DNA from: Galbula dea
Lineage: Eukaryota; Chordata; Aves; Piciformes; Galbulidae
Direction: 5' to 3'
DNA: 64,000 bases
NCBI GenBank assembly: GCA_013399015.1
Contig: VWZX01000899.1
Span: 62,001 to 126,000, forward strand
The notes beneath the pieces are model-generated. The model had not been told where the DNA came from. It saw only the letters and a program-made list of their open reading frames with translations, and ran no database searches. Position 1 is the first letter of the stretch, and every line of letters begins with the position of its first letter. Positions 47,941 to 59,147 of this stretch are shown piece after piece. A program made the translations under genes and the position numbers.

Positions 47941-48106
47941 TATACATTTTTCTCTCCAGGATTGAGTGAAAAGGTTGCTTGTTCAAAAGAGGTAGTTTTA
48001 AAATTACTTTAACTTGAAGCTGCCTACATGTTTGAGAAGTTGTGGCACCTTGCTGCTGCAAGAGATGGAAGCTGGAGCACTGGGCATCCCCCCAGCACAG
48101 AATTAG

Positions 48107-48385
48107 AAATCACAGAATGGCAGGGGTTGGAAGGAATCATCTAGTTCAATCCCCCTGCTAAAGCAGGTTCCCCTAGAACAGGCTACACAGGATAATGTCC
48201 AGGTGGGTTTTGAAAGTCTCCAGAAAAGGAGACTTTACAAACTTTCTGGGTAGCCTGTTCCAGTGTTCTGTCACCCTTAAAGGAAGGAAGTTTTTCCTCA
48301 TGTTAAGGTGGAACTTCCTGTGTTCTGGTTTGTGCCTGTTGCCCCTTGTCCTATCTCCAATCATCTCGATTCCCTGCAGCACTCC
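48107..48385 (-). mobile_element. CR1 LINE 3' fragment (~280 bp), first subfamily
   Basis: On the plus strand it opens with the tail and 3' end (ATCACAGAATGGCAGGGGTT, GGAAGGAATCATCTAGTTCA) and continues through GTAGCCTGTTCCAGTGTTCT and TGCCCCTTGTCCTATCTCC. On the minus strand the frame 48173-48418 reads RTRGNRHKPEHRKFHLNMRK and HWNRLPRKF, the ORF2 C-terminal end in the same subfamily as the 12.5-kb copy. The 5' limit is uncertain after about 48362. Confidence 0.93.
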
Positions 48386-50621
48386 TTTGCCAATACCTGC
48401 AACCACTGACCCTTGCAAGTAGATAAATCATTCTGGCAGAAGATAAACTAGGAGCAGACCTCTGTGCTGCAGCCACCAGCCTGGCCTGGCCTCAACTGGA
48501 GCCTAAAAGAGCAAGGCAAGTATAGGGTCTAAGACAGAGAAGAGGTGATGTGCAAACCCTGGGGCCATGGAAGCAGCCAAGGGTCGTCCTGGAGGGGCTG
48601 CTGGCAGGAGAATTGCTGGGGAAATAACCTGGCTGCTGCTCAGGGTAAAATCACGTTTTTCCTCTCCAGGAGTTTGGAGCCAAGGCTGAAACCAAAGAGC
48701 TACAGCAATAATCCTAGCCCAGAGCAGCTGGCTGTGTTTCAGGGTTGAAACTCAGTCAAAGATGCTTTTTTGTCAAGACTCGCTTGAAATCACTCACTGT
48801 GGTCCATTTAGTTTAGCTTGTGGCTGGGAGGAGCACCACAGGTGGGTAATAGTGTTTGGAAGCTTGAGGATGAACTTTGCTTTCAGAGCGAAATGTCTGC
48901 TCGGTGCTCTGCCGCATATGTCGTGGCTATGAGATAACTCAGATGATGCTCTGCCTGCGTGTCACGTGGAAAAGAGTTGTGAGCTGTATCTTGTGAGAGT
49001 TTGTTAGTAATGCAGCTTGCTGTGTTTTCTCAAAAATGGGATATATGCATCCATCAGCCAGGTGTCCATGCTGACAGCATTGTATCTGGAGGAGAAAACT
49101 AGCAACCATTACTTACTTTTCCTCCCTCCACGCTATCAACTGACCAAATAGTATCTGGAATAGCAAGCCTCATGTGGGTGAAATGAGACAAAAGCAGGGA
49201 ATTATTTCCTAAGTAAGCATCACGTTTAAATAACCATCTTTTCTAGGTACAGTAAAAGAAAGGCAACCTTTGTTAAGGTCTGTAGTTCAAGAAGGACTGG
49301 GCAGATGTAACAAATAATTGGTAACATGGGATTTCCCAAGGCACAGAGAAAAGAGAGTGCTTATCTGCTGAGAGAGAAAAGCTGAAAGAAAGGTATGGTG
49401 GGGATCTTGCACAGATAAAAAGAAATTTTGTCCCTAAAAAAAAAGATCTGACATGAAAAAAAAACAGTGCTGAAAGAAGTTCTGACATAAAAGCATCAGG
49501 CGTAAAACTTGAGGCACTTATACAGAAAGAAAGGCTTTGAAACAAGGGGTATTTTATTGGGAAGAGGTACATAGCCTACCTACAGACACAAGCCTATATT
49601 ACACGTGTCCCACCTCATTAACCTGCTTGCAGACATAGAGGACTGGCTTCTTGTCTTCCAAAAGATCGAGGACAAAATCCACAGCCCTTTAAATGTAAAG
49701 CTTAGAGGCTGGGATTTCAAAAGAGCCCAGGGAAACTGAAAGTCTTGCTTCAATTAAATTCTGGTAGGATGGTCATGCCTCCATCAGCAGATGCCCCTGG
49801 AAATCTGAGGCCACAGCATTTTAGTGAAAACTCTTACATCAACACTATGCTTTTTTCAATGCTTGTTAAGCTCATGCTTTTGCAACAGGTTATTTTTCCC
49901 TCTCTCTGAAACTGTGACTTAATGCATAGTAATGGCTTGTCAAAGGCGGCGTTACAGCCCCAGAACTGAAGGCAATGCTGAGTCTCCTGTCATGCGTGGA
50001 ATGTAATTACCATTAAGGTTGAAAAATGAGGGAGATGAACAGTAGTGGCAGTTTTTCTCAAGTTTACATAAACACTGGCTTCAAGAAGAGGGCAGGAACA
50101 TTAAAATCAAAGAGTTCCTGTCACATCAGCACTTTAAATCTCTAAGCGGCTCCTTGAAAATCATCTGGCCTCAGTGAACACAAACAACCGATAAAAGCTT
50201 CAGTTAAGGTCTGCTCTTATCTGCTAATTTCAGGGCAGTCCTGCCCTTTACTCACTGTCCCTAGGAAAGTAGTGAGTTTGCCACTTTCTCTTGGCTCACT
50301 AAACTCTGCCATAAGAATAATAATAACTAGTTGGAAAAGAAATAGAAATGGGGTTGAAGATGTTTAAAGTGGAAATCCCTGTATTGCTCATTGAGGAGCT
50401 GTGGGAAATCTCTCCCCATGCTCTGGCTGCACGTGCTGATAGTTAAAGACTGGATCACGGAGAGTATCACTCTCATTCCCAGGGCATTCCTAGAGCACCA
50501 AAGCCTGACCCAAAAGCTCTCAGAAACACGGGCAGCACCTTTCTCCCACCAGTTCCTGATGAATCTGCAGGGTTTGTTTCCTACTGGAAGTGACAGAAAA
50601 TAGGATTGCCTTTGGAAGAAA
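48386..50621. other. Unique sequence, no gene; possible regulatory part near 49.9-50.3 kb
   Basis: About 2.2 kb without a recognised repeat or exon. The part around 49940-50260 is comparatively rich in CpG and in recognisable transcription-factor cores (annotated separately). The open frames on both strands at 50327-50668 overlap each other and the adjacent CR1 and are not genes. Confidence 0.6.
49940..50260. promoter_or_regulatory. Possible regulatory stretch (GATA core, palindrome)
   Basis: Visible elements are a GATA site (AGATAAG on the minus strand, 50216-50222), the inverted repeat AGGGCAG-TC-CTGCCCT (50232-50247) ten bases later, and a TAATTACCATTA homeodomain-like pair near 50005. 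The sequence has several CpGs where the surroundings have few. Function is a guess from motifs only. Confidence 0.18.
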
Positions 50622-51245
50622 GAATCATAGAATTTAGGTTTATGTTGGAAGTGACCTTTAAAGGTCACCTAGTCCAACTCTCCTGCAATAAGCAGGGACA
50701 TCTTCAACTAGATCAGGTTGCTTAGAGCCCTGTTTAACCTGGCCAGGAAAATTTCTAGGAACGGGGCTTCTACTACCTCTCTGGTCAACCTTAAGTAGCG
50801 TTTCACTACCCTCATCAGGTGAAAAATTTCTTCCTTCTATTTGGTATAAATCTCTCCTCTTTTAGTTTAAAACCATCACCCCTTGTTCTGTTGCAACAGG
50901 TCCTACTAGAAAAGATTGTCCCCATCTTTCAAGTACTGAAAGGCCACAGTAAGGTTTGCCCCAGAGCCTTCTCTTCTCCAGGCTGAACAACTCCAACTCT
51001 CTCAGCCTGTCCTCATAGCAGAGGGATTCCAACCCACTGATCATTTTTGTAGCCTACTCTGAACCAGCTCCAAGAGGTCTATGTCTTTCTTGTGCTGAGG
51101 ACTCCAGAGCTGAATGCAGTATTCTACATTAGGTGTCTCACCAGAGTGGTGTAGAGGGGCAGAATCACCTCCCTCTACCTGCTGGCCATGCTGCTTTTGA
51201 TGCAGCCCAGAACATGGTTGGCCTTCTGGGCTGCAAGCAGCAAAG
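50622..51245 (-). mobile_element. CR1 LINE, ~0.62 kb, longest copy of the fifth subfamily
   Basis: On the plus strand it begins with the tail (AGAATCATAGAATTTAGG) and runs through the 3' untranslated part, GGTTGCTTAGAGCCCTGTT, TTAGTTTAAAACCATCACCC, GTACTGAAAGGCCACAGTAA, TCCAGGCTGAACAACTCC, AACTCTCTCAGCCTGTCC and GATGCAGCCCAGAACATGG. On the minus strand CYEDRLRELELFSLEKRRL (about 50960-51020) is the CR1 ORF2 C-terminus, with stops in the flanking parts. It is the reference used here for the deleted copy at 21.4 kb. An 18-bp perfect palindrome lies near its 3' end (50651-50668). Confidence 0.95.
50651..50668. promoter_or_regulatory. CR1-borne nuclear-receptor-like everted repeat
   Basis: GTGACCTTTAAAGGTCAC is a perfect 18-bp palindrome containing TGACCT-TTAA-AGGTCA: two consensus nuclear-receptor half-sites as an everted repeat with a 4-base spacer. 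Other CR1 copies in this window have mutated versions, so this one is either ancestral or perfected by mutation. Receptor binding is inference. Confidence 0.3.
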
Positions 51246-52130
51246 GTGTTCTAAGTTGTTTTTCCCCACGTTGTGGAAGTAGTTCTTTCCCATACCTGCA
51301 CTGAGTTAACAGCCAAAACACAAGCCTGCAGGCTTTAAGTTTCAATAGGGATCTGAAGTTCTCAGCATGTTTGCAAGAGGATGTTTCAAAGGTAACTTTT
51401 CTGCATAAAACCGAACTGATTTATTGTCTTTGTGGTTTTATTGGCATTTTTGGCTTCTGTTTTCTCTTTTTTGTGTTCTCATGTGAAACCTGATGCTGTA
51501 AGCCAGGATTTGTTGTGGCTTTGATGAATTGAAGTTATGTCATCTTGCTGCTCTTAATGGAGCAGCACTCTAAAGCACTTTGGCTTCAATACCCCACAAA
51601 ATTTGGTGCTAGTAGAAAACACAGGTTGATCATGTCTGTGTCTCCTGGATTTTCTGTGTTGCTCTCCCTCTTCTTTCTCCAAGATTGGCTCTGAACGTTG
51701 GGATACATCAACAGCCAGCAACCAGAGCTAATTTATCTGTGTCTTAACATGGACCTTTCACTCCCCTCATCCCCTTTGGCTGCTTCCCATACCCAGCAAG
51801 AACAGGAGCTGTGCCATGGAGATATCCCTGTCAGAGCAGATGTTAATGAAACAGGGGTATCATGCTATGATGGAGAGGAAGAAAGCAGGAAAAAGAAGGT
51901 AAAAGGGACACCTCACTGTGAGTCTGCTCTCCTATAAGGTCTTCACAGAAAGAGGTAAAATAGTTTTCTCCCTGACAGTTGTTTGCTGCTGCCATTGCAA
52001 TCACTAGTTTCAGTGTTTGCCTGAGCTTTTATGAAAATGGTCCTCCTGAGTCCAGATGGGCTCTTCTCATATTCCAAACTGAGTCAGGTTAGTTTAGTCT
52101 GTGGTCACTGTAACTAGCTGCAAATGGTTT
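51246..52130. other. Unique sequence, nothing recognised
   Basis: About 0.9 kb between a CR1 and the composite tRNA/CR1 element. No repeat, exon or RNA gene seen. Confidence 0.65.
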
Positions 52131-52305
52131 ATCACAGTATCACAGTATGTTAGGAGTTGGAAGGGACCTCGAAAGATCATCTAGTTCAACCCCCCTGCCA
52201 CAGCAGGATTCTCTAAGACTAGGTCACAGCAAAGCTTCTGACCGGGAATTGAACCCAGGTCCCAGTGGTGACAGTGCCGAATCCTAACCACTAGACCACC
52301 TCCTC
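52131..52305 (-). mobile_element. Candidate tRNA-derived SINE: tRNA-Glu-like head joined to a CR1 3' tail
   Basis: Read on the minus strand, a tRNA-like head (52305-52235) is followed after about 8 bases by the last ~97 bp of a first-subfamily CR1 (52226-52131), ending in two copies of the 8-bp tail unit ACTGTGAT. Head plus LINE tail in the same orientation is the structure of a tRNA-derived SINE mobilised by its partner LINE. Both internal pol III promoter boxes are intact, and there is no TTTT run inside the element that would stop pol III early. I see no clear target-site duplication, which is usual for CR1. Alternative: a single chimera made when CR1 reverse transcription jumped onto a tRNA, or a CR1 that landed beside a tRNA pseudogene. 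One copy cannot separate these. Confidence 0.6.
52235..52305 (-). pseudogene. tRNA-Glu-like sequence (pseudo-tRNA or SINE head)
   Basis: From about 52300 downward the minus strand follows vertebrate tRNA-Glu: the D-arm TGGTCTAGTGGTTAGGATTC (52298-52279), the anticodon loop CTGTCAC and the T-arm CTGGG-TTCAATT-CCCGG. The A box (TGGTCTAGTGG) and B box (GGTTCAATTCC) fit the pol III consensus. Damage: the acceptor arms (GAGGAGG and TCAGAAG) cannot pair, and two of five anticodon-stem pairs are mismatched. The loop carries anticodon GTC, which reads Asp, instead of the CTC or TTC of tRNA-Glu. It is not expected to be a working tRNA. tRNA-Asp shares the CTGTCAC loop, but the D-arm and T-arm are of the Glu type. 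Confidence 0.8.
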
Positions 52306-54202
52306 TAATCTACCAGCAACAGAAGAAATGACAAGAAAAACAAAGAATAGGGAGGTTTAAAGCAATCTCATTTTCAGGTTTTGAAACTGGTACTCAGTTG
52401 CCACAGAATAATCCATTTTTTAAAAATAAGTATCTTCTTTTTCATTGAAATACTGCCTTTTGTGGCACAAAAATTTTTTTTAGCAAAGGGTTCTTCCCAC
52501 CAGTTTCTACCTCAGCATTTGTTTCTGAACTGATAGAAATTTGTTAGCCCCAAATATTCTTGGGAGGAAAGAGGATTTCCCTCCTTCTCCCAAGTCGTCC
52601 AGCTGAAAGTTCTAGATGAAGACGAATTGAAGATTTCTTATAATACAGCTAAGTCTTGAAATATTTCCACTGTCTTTCATTGCTTGTCAGAATTTGGATG
52701 TTCAGGTGGTCTGGCAGAAATCCTCTCCACAAAGGGCACAAGATGTGTGCTATGGCTCGTTTCTTATTCTAAACATGCCTCTGAGCCCCTTATTAATAAC
52801 CTTTTTGAGGTCTGCCCCATGGTACCTGAGCACAGCAAGCAAAGCAAGTCTGGGGATCTTCACCAGCTTAAGCCAACAACCAAGGCTGCTGGATGAGTCC
52901 ATGGTGACGAGGCAGGTCCATAGCCAAGCCAGGATTTCTAGTCCGGGGGTCAGAGATGGGGATATAAAAGACCAAGCATGGACGTAGCAGTGACGTAGCT
53001 CAGGCAGAGACCAGGATTGGGAGCTTGAGCCTCAGTGCATCTCAGCAAGAAAGGGGAGACCTGTGGAAGATTCTCAGGGCCAGACCTCTAGGATGGAGAA
53101 ATCCACCCAGGACCCTAGCATGGAGACACTAGTCCTTTAAAGCTATGGACAGGTGTTTGCAGTCCTAAATCTTGGAGAGTACTCCCAGTACTATAAATCA
53201 TTCAGGTATTCGTTTTCCTCAGTGATAGCAATCAATATGAACAACTTCAATACTCATTGCTGGTGCTAGGCAGGCCTTCATCTAACCTTAACCTCCATCA
53301 GGTGGGGGAAAGGGCCATCCATTAAATATTCACTTAATGACATAGTTGGAATAAACATATAAATATAAAAACCACAGCGCTCAAGTGGACTAGAAAATAG
53401 CCCAAGGAGTAAGTATTCTTCAATATAGGTGAGACAAAAATTGGATACCTCAGAAATGGTGAGAATGTTCTTGGGAGTACAATCCTTTTTGCAGTATCAC
53501 ACAACTAATCCAGACTTTTATCAAACCACCCTGGTGATAAAAGCTTGGAATTGAGAATATCAAATGGAAAAAATGAAAGTGGGAGAAGGGTGTTAATGAA
53601 GCCTAATGTGTAATGTGCTGTTTATTACTTTTTAATCAAGTTCTATATGTGACCACAGTAAAAAAATATTACAAGATTTCTTTGCTAATACTTCACATTC
53701 CTATTGGTGGTCTTCTTTATTCACACTGTGTATTTCTGAATAACAGCCCTGGGAGTGGGAGAGAAGAGGTGGCAAAAGCAGAGAGGAAAAAGCAGAGACC
53801 ACACTGGAAAATGAAAATCTCCTCTGAGTATTCATCCTTTATGGAGCACATTCTGTATTTCATTCCATGTGTGAAAACAAAATGAAGTCCTCCTGTTCCC
53901 CAAAGTATCAGTGGACAAAATGGATCTGGCTCTTTTAAATACAGTGGAATGAGATCACTCAGGTTTTTTCTCTCTTTCACTGAATTTTTCACTTGTACCC
54001 AGTTTAATTTATGCCTATGTTTACTTATAAACAACTTGGTCTTTCAGTTTTGATCATCTTAAAAACCTTTGACACTTGATCTGTTTTGATATGTTTAAAG
54101 GGATATGGTCCAGCAGCTAGTGAAGGTGCTACTTTAATTAATACCTATATGAAAAGTTCTGGACCACCGCTTCACAGTTAGTTCCACCAGCTAGAAAGCA
54201 AC
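52306..54202. other. Unique sequence, nothing recognised
   Basis: About 1.9 kb with no recognised repeat. Several open frames of 60 to 105 codons exist on both strands and none has a recognisable product. Confidence 0.6.
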
Positions 54203-54818
54203 GGATACAGAAGGCCAACAGCATCATGGCTTGTATCAGGAATTGTGTGGCCAGTAGGTTGAAGGAAGTGATAGCACCCCCTTACTCAGTACTGGTGATG
54301 CTGCACCTCAAATACTGGGTTCTGTTTTGGGCCCCTCACTACAAGAAGGACATTGAGTTGCTAGAGTGTATCCAAAGAAGAGCAATGAAGCTGGTGAAGG
54401 GTCTAGAGCACAAGTCCTGTCAGGAATAGCTGAGAAAACTGGGGTTGTTTAGCCTGGAGAAAAGGAGGCTCAGAAGAGACCTTTTCACTCTACAACTACC
54501 TGAAAGGAGGTTGTAGTGAGGTGGGGATCAGTTTCTTCTTCCAAGTAACATGTAACAAGACAAGAGGAAACAGCCTCAAGATGCACCAAGGAAGGTTAAG
54601 ATCAGACAATAGGAAAAACTTCTTCCCCAAAAAGGTTGTTAATCCCTGGAACATGCTGCCCAAGAGGTGGTTGAGTCATCATCCCTGGAGGTATAAAAGT
54701 CATGTAGATGTGGTGCTGAGGGATATGGATTTCTGGTGGACTTGGCAGTGCTGGGTTAGCAGTTTGCCCTGATGATCTTTGAAATATTTTGTAACCTAAA
54801 TCATTCTATGATTCTATA
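54203..54818 (+). mobile_element. CR1 LINE, 5'-truncated, ~0.62 kb, second subfamily
   Basis: Starts in ORF2 at the 'KANSIMACIRNCVASR' block and reaches the tail ATTCTATGATTCTATAAT. The frame from about 54223 reads SRLKEVIAPPYSVLVMLHLK, then DIELLECIQRRAMKLVKGLE, stops at a premature TAG at about 54427 and continues in frame as LRKLGLFSLEKRRL. A second block (TRGNSLKMHQGRLRSDNRKN) follows at 54550-54610. It aligns along its length with the 16-kb copy, so the two share a subfamily and nearly the same truncation point. Confidence 0.95.
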
Positions 54819-57800
54819 ATTTCATTAAGCAGCTCAAGAAAAAAGGCATAAGCTCCAAACTAAGTGGAAATCATTATGCTGGGGATGATTTTTGAGTCTT
54901 TAAGGAACGCAGATGAGACAATTTGCAGGTAGTATCTCTGCAGCTTTGGTTAGACACAGAGAGTGAGTGCAAAAAGAGAGATTTTATGCTTTTGTGTGTT
55001 TCTTTCTGTGAATTGTATCATGCCATGCTAGGCACTTTCTGGATAGCTTCTTGCAAAGGGTTGAGTGATGAAGTTTTACTGGTACACATATTCAAAAGAG
55101 GTAATTTAGGAATTACTTTGACATGACTAAAGGGAAAATGCCTTTCTGAAATGCTAGAGATGCTTGCACATTCTTTGTTCTTATAGACAGAGACGGTAGC
55201 TTGTGGCTTGTCTGAACAAATTAACCCAAAAACTGGTAATTTCTTCCACTTACATTTGTTGGTCTGATAAAGGATAAAAAACTGGTTTTTCCCCCCATAT
55301 TTGTTTCATTTGGATTTATTTCTCTATTAATCTTTATGATGTTTTAAAGAAAAGACATCAAAGAATACAGTGGTCTGTAATACCACCTATAGATAAAACC
55401 ACAGAACAGTCCTTTTCCTGCTCTCTGATCCTGCTTCAGCCCAGGCTGGTGTCCTGCATGTTAAATGTCATGTCACATATATGAGATCATTTGTGGTATA
55501 AGGCACTCAAAGGCAACATTTCTTTGTCAGACTCTATCTATAATTGTCTTTTTTTAATTTGGGTATGACATGGCACAGGTAAAATTCCTCACCAATCACA
55601 AAAGTTACTATTTAAAGGGCCAAGTATACATTATTTGTCATTTTATCTAAGGGTGAGTGAAACATAGATAATACAGAAACTTAAGAGAAGATTCCCTCTC
55701 TCCCTAAAAGCAGTTTGCACTTATGTCTATGTCCTCAGTTTCCTGGGAGTTCACCCTTGCCTCACAATTTGGAGAGGTGAAATAAGTGCAACTCTTTTAA
55801 AAGAAAGAAATGAAGTCAGATTTTGATGGTTCCATGGACAAGCGTCCTCAATTAACACTGACAGCTATTTAATTTCATCTAAAGTAGGTTGGTTTAAAGC
55901 ATGATTCTTATCTCTTCACCACAGGATGGACTAAGTCTCTTTTTTAGAGTCACCCAGCAATAGGTATTAGGGGAACTTGGTTACATTTCTTTCTATGGAA
56001 ACCTGAGCTCCATTAGCAAAATATAGATGTGAGCAGATATGGACCCAGCATCTGGCCTCCTAGAAATAAGATAAAACTGTGAGGAGAGAATTAGAGATCC
56101 AAAGCTCATTTAAATCAATAAGGAGGCTCTGTAACCTTCAGCAGGTTTTGGATCCTGCTCTGAGAGAATAGAAGAACTTGTTTACCATAAAGGACAAAAT
56201 CATTGTCAGTTCATTAAGGCCTTGATTTTGTTTTTCTCTAAAATTCCTTATTTCTCTCTCTAAAAGTCTGTCTTAAAAAAAATGGGCAGTTGATGCATGG
56301 ATGGAGAGGAGTGCATCCCTCTTGGCCCCACTGAGGGGTGTGCCTAATCTTCTAATGTACTTGTCTCACCCCAAATGCTGATCAAATTTGAATTAAAAAG
56401 TCTGCTGCTTGATGTGCTGCTCTAGAGGTGGTGGCGTAATAAAACCAACTACTGCAAAAAAAAAGTATCTAGGTTGAAAATATCGTTTCAGGGTATTGGA
56501 TGCTGATGTGTGATATTTTGGGTAGTTCAGTTCTATGGGCATTATAATTTCTCAAGGTTTGTTTGGTTTTCTTTCAGCAATGTACTGATATTATTTGTGG
56601 AGACCTTTTGTTAAAACACAAAACCACAAAAAAATCTCAGGAAGCATAGGGTGGACAGAATGAGAAATACCTTTCTTAGCCAGTGCTAGACAGGCCTTTA
56701 AAAAGCTTTAATTTAATGAAGTGAGAACAGCTGATGCTGAACTGGTTGCTAAGAAGGTGTCATGTAGCATGTTGGGTTATATAAACTCATTGTTTGTGGA
56801 GATTACTAAATAGCTTCTTATCTCTGGGGATGTTTAACTCCTGAAACGTGAAGCTTGAGGGCACAGCTATTAATGTTTATTGAAGTGTCCTGGGCAGTTT
56901 CACTGAGCTATGCTCAGACAGAAAAAATACCCAGGACTTAGGCCACTGGTCATTATACGTGATAACTTCACAGAAACCCCCTAAGACACCAGGAAAGCTA
57001 TGAGAAACACAGCCTCCATCTCTACCAAGATGTGAGCACCACATGTGGTAAAGCTGTCTGCCACCATTCACAAATAGCACCTCTATAGAGCTTACAATCA
57101 GTACTTAGCATCCCTCCATGAGATGTGGAGCTACCTTACCTCTATACAAAGGCACACCTCCTCACATAGGAGAGTGCATGCAGGGTGAGGAACTTGCTTA
57201 GAGCTCTCAGGTGCTCCTGGTTTCTTTCTAGGTACTCTTGGGTAGGTGTTGGCCTAGCTAAAACCAGCAGGGAAGAGTAAAGCAAATTGAGTAATGTGAC
57301 TACTTCCTGATGAGCGGAGTGAGTGAGTGAGAAGACTCTTCTGCTCCTCTGGAGGTCTGTGGCCTGTGAAACATCTGAATTGTTTGTAGGGTTAGTGGTA
57401 TCAAAGAGAAGAGGGCCTTGGAAAACCAACACTTGTTTGTTGGAGATTGTGCTGGTGAATGGAGAAGCAAGTAGATTCCTGGAATAACAGGGAAGGGGGT
57501 GGGAATGAAGCTCTACTAGCTCTGTGAAATATCTAATTTCCCTGCAATCATCTGCTTCTACATTCATGCTTCTTGTATGTAACAGGCACTAGCATGCAGG
57601 TACTGCCCCAACACAGAGCATCTTCAAGGATATGCAGGTAACCCTTCCTTGCTATGTTGTTTTTTCCAAGCTGGTACTGTAGTGGTTCTCCCTTTCTGAA
57701 ACTGTCCTTTTATCACAAGAGGTGCTTGCAAGTAGTGAGATTATAGTTTCTCCAGCTGTGGTTAACAGCCTGTCTGGTGCTCCCAAGAAACGTTGGTTAA

Positions 57801-59110
57801 AACTCATGTCAATGCTGTATGTTATTACATAGTCTCCTATGGAGGTTTAGGAAAGAACTGTCATTAACTGGAAAAATAATCTGTTTTCTAGGCTTCAGAG
57901 TTAGAGCTTTAGTTGTATTTCAGTGATAAAATTATCCACCATTTGAGGTGTCTGTGCTTTCTAGTCAGACTGTGGGTCTGTTTCAGTCTACTCATCCCCA
58001 GAATTCTTTCTCTGTGTCTTCTCTTGGGGTATGTTTTTTGGTGAAGGAAACGCTGCTGAAGATAGTCTTAAAAATAAATTTCTCTTTGGTCTTGGTCTGG
58101 TGTTTGTTTTTTAGTTGATAATTCTTAATTTAAAATTAAAACATAAAACTACTCTTAAGATTAAATTATTTTAAAACTAGAGTATAAAAAAATGTGAAAA
58201 ACAGGCTCTAAAGGACTGTGACTAAGTGCTGCAGAATTATACCCTGTGCCTAGTTTTAAAGACGGATTATGGCTTTTCTTACCATCGGTTTTGTACCTGG
58301 TTTTCATACATGTAGTAATTATTAACATAGGCAGTGGGACACTATTTACAGGTTTTATAGCATGGTGTTTAAACAGCTAGATTGGGATAAAGAAATGGAA
58401 AATATTAATGAATAAGGGATATAATTTTGTTTTTTAATCCCATGAGTGTAAGTACTGTTATGGTGACCCAGAGCAGACATCCATATACTTTGTTAACTGT
58501 TCTGCTGCAAGGCAGCTGGACAAACAGAGAAGGATCCTTTTTCTGGCATAATTTACTAACTTGAAAATATTAGTGATTTAAGGACCATTGCTTCTTGAAT
58601 ATGCACTGATGGATTTATGCTCTACAGATTTGCCTAATTCTTCCCTGAACCTCTTTTTATAATCCTGGTCTTCATAGCCTTCTCTGGCAATAAATCCCAG
58701 AATTTAAATGTTTGTATGGAGAAGTACATCCCTTCTTTTACTTCCAAGGCTGTGGCTGGCTAATTTCATCAGGTGCCTCTTGGATTGTTTTATGAGTAGC
58801 ACATACTATCTCACACTTGTTTTTGCTGTGACATCCACTGCTTTTAGGCACAGCTACTCTTGAATATTATTTTAAAATCCTGCTTTATTGAAGAAAACTG
58901 TTTTGATTGATCTCTGATGAGTACTTTTAAGGACTTAATTTTACCTGTCCTTATAGGTACTCAAACTCAAGTTATAACCACACAGTTTTTCAGTTAAATT
59001 TTCTGGTTTGTCCCCAGTAACATTGTTGTTATTTTACTCAGTTTTCTGTTGATGCTGTGCTCTTCTTTTCTGAAACCTATTTTTGTATTCAGTTTTTTAA
59101 AAATAAGAGA
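54819..59110. other. 4.3 kb of unique sequence, no gene recognised
   Basis: No interspersed repeat is recognised. The minus frame 57142-57567 (141 codons) is one of the longest in the window and has a less biased composition than most, but no motif or family is recognisable. The part around 58110-58200 is very AT-rich. No splice-flanked exon could be supported. Confidence 0.6.
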
Positions 59111-59147
59111 ATAGATGTGGTGCCCAGGGATATGATTTAGTGGTGAC
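59111..59147 (+). mobile_element. CR1 internal scrap, second subfamily (~37 bp)
   Basis: ATAGATGTGGTGCCCAGGGA followed by TATGATTTAGTGGTGAC matches the block 40 to 110 bases upstream of the CR1 3' end in the copies at 16.6 and 54.7 kb. The true 3' end is absent: the match stops where a CR1 piece of opposite orientation begins. Confidence 0.8.

Larger units (their letters stand above)
47003..48106. other. Unique sequence with low-complexity tracts
   Basis: About 1.1 kb holding a polypyrimidine tract (47593-47635), a near-palindrome (47685-47706) and a CA microsatellite (47926-47940). No gene is seen. Confidence 0.65.

Noticed and set aside
52235..52305. Functional tRNA-Asp or tRNA-Glu gene
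   Set aside because: The acceptor arms cannot pair and two anticodon-stem pairs are broken; the body is of the Glu type while the anticodon is of the Asp type. A working tRNA is not expected.
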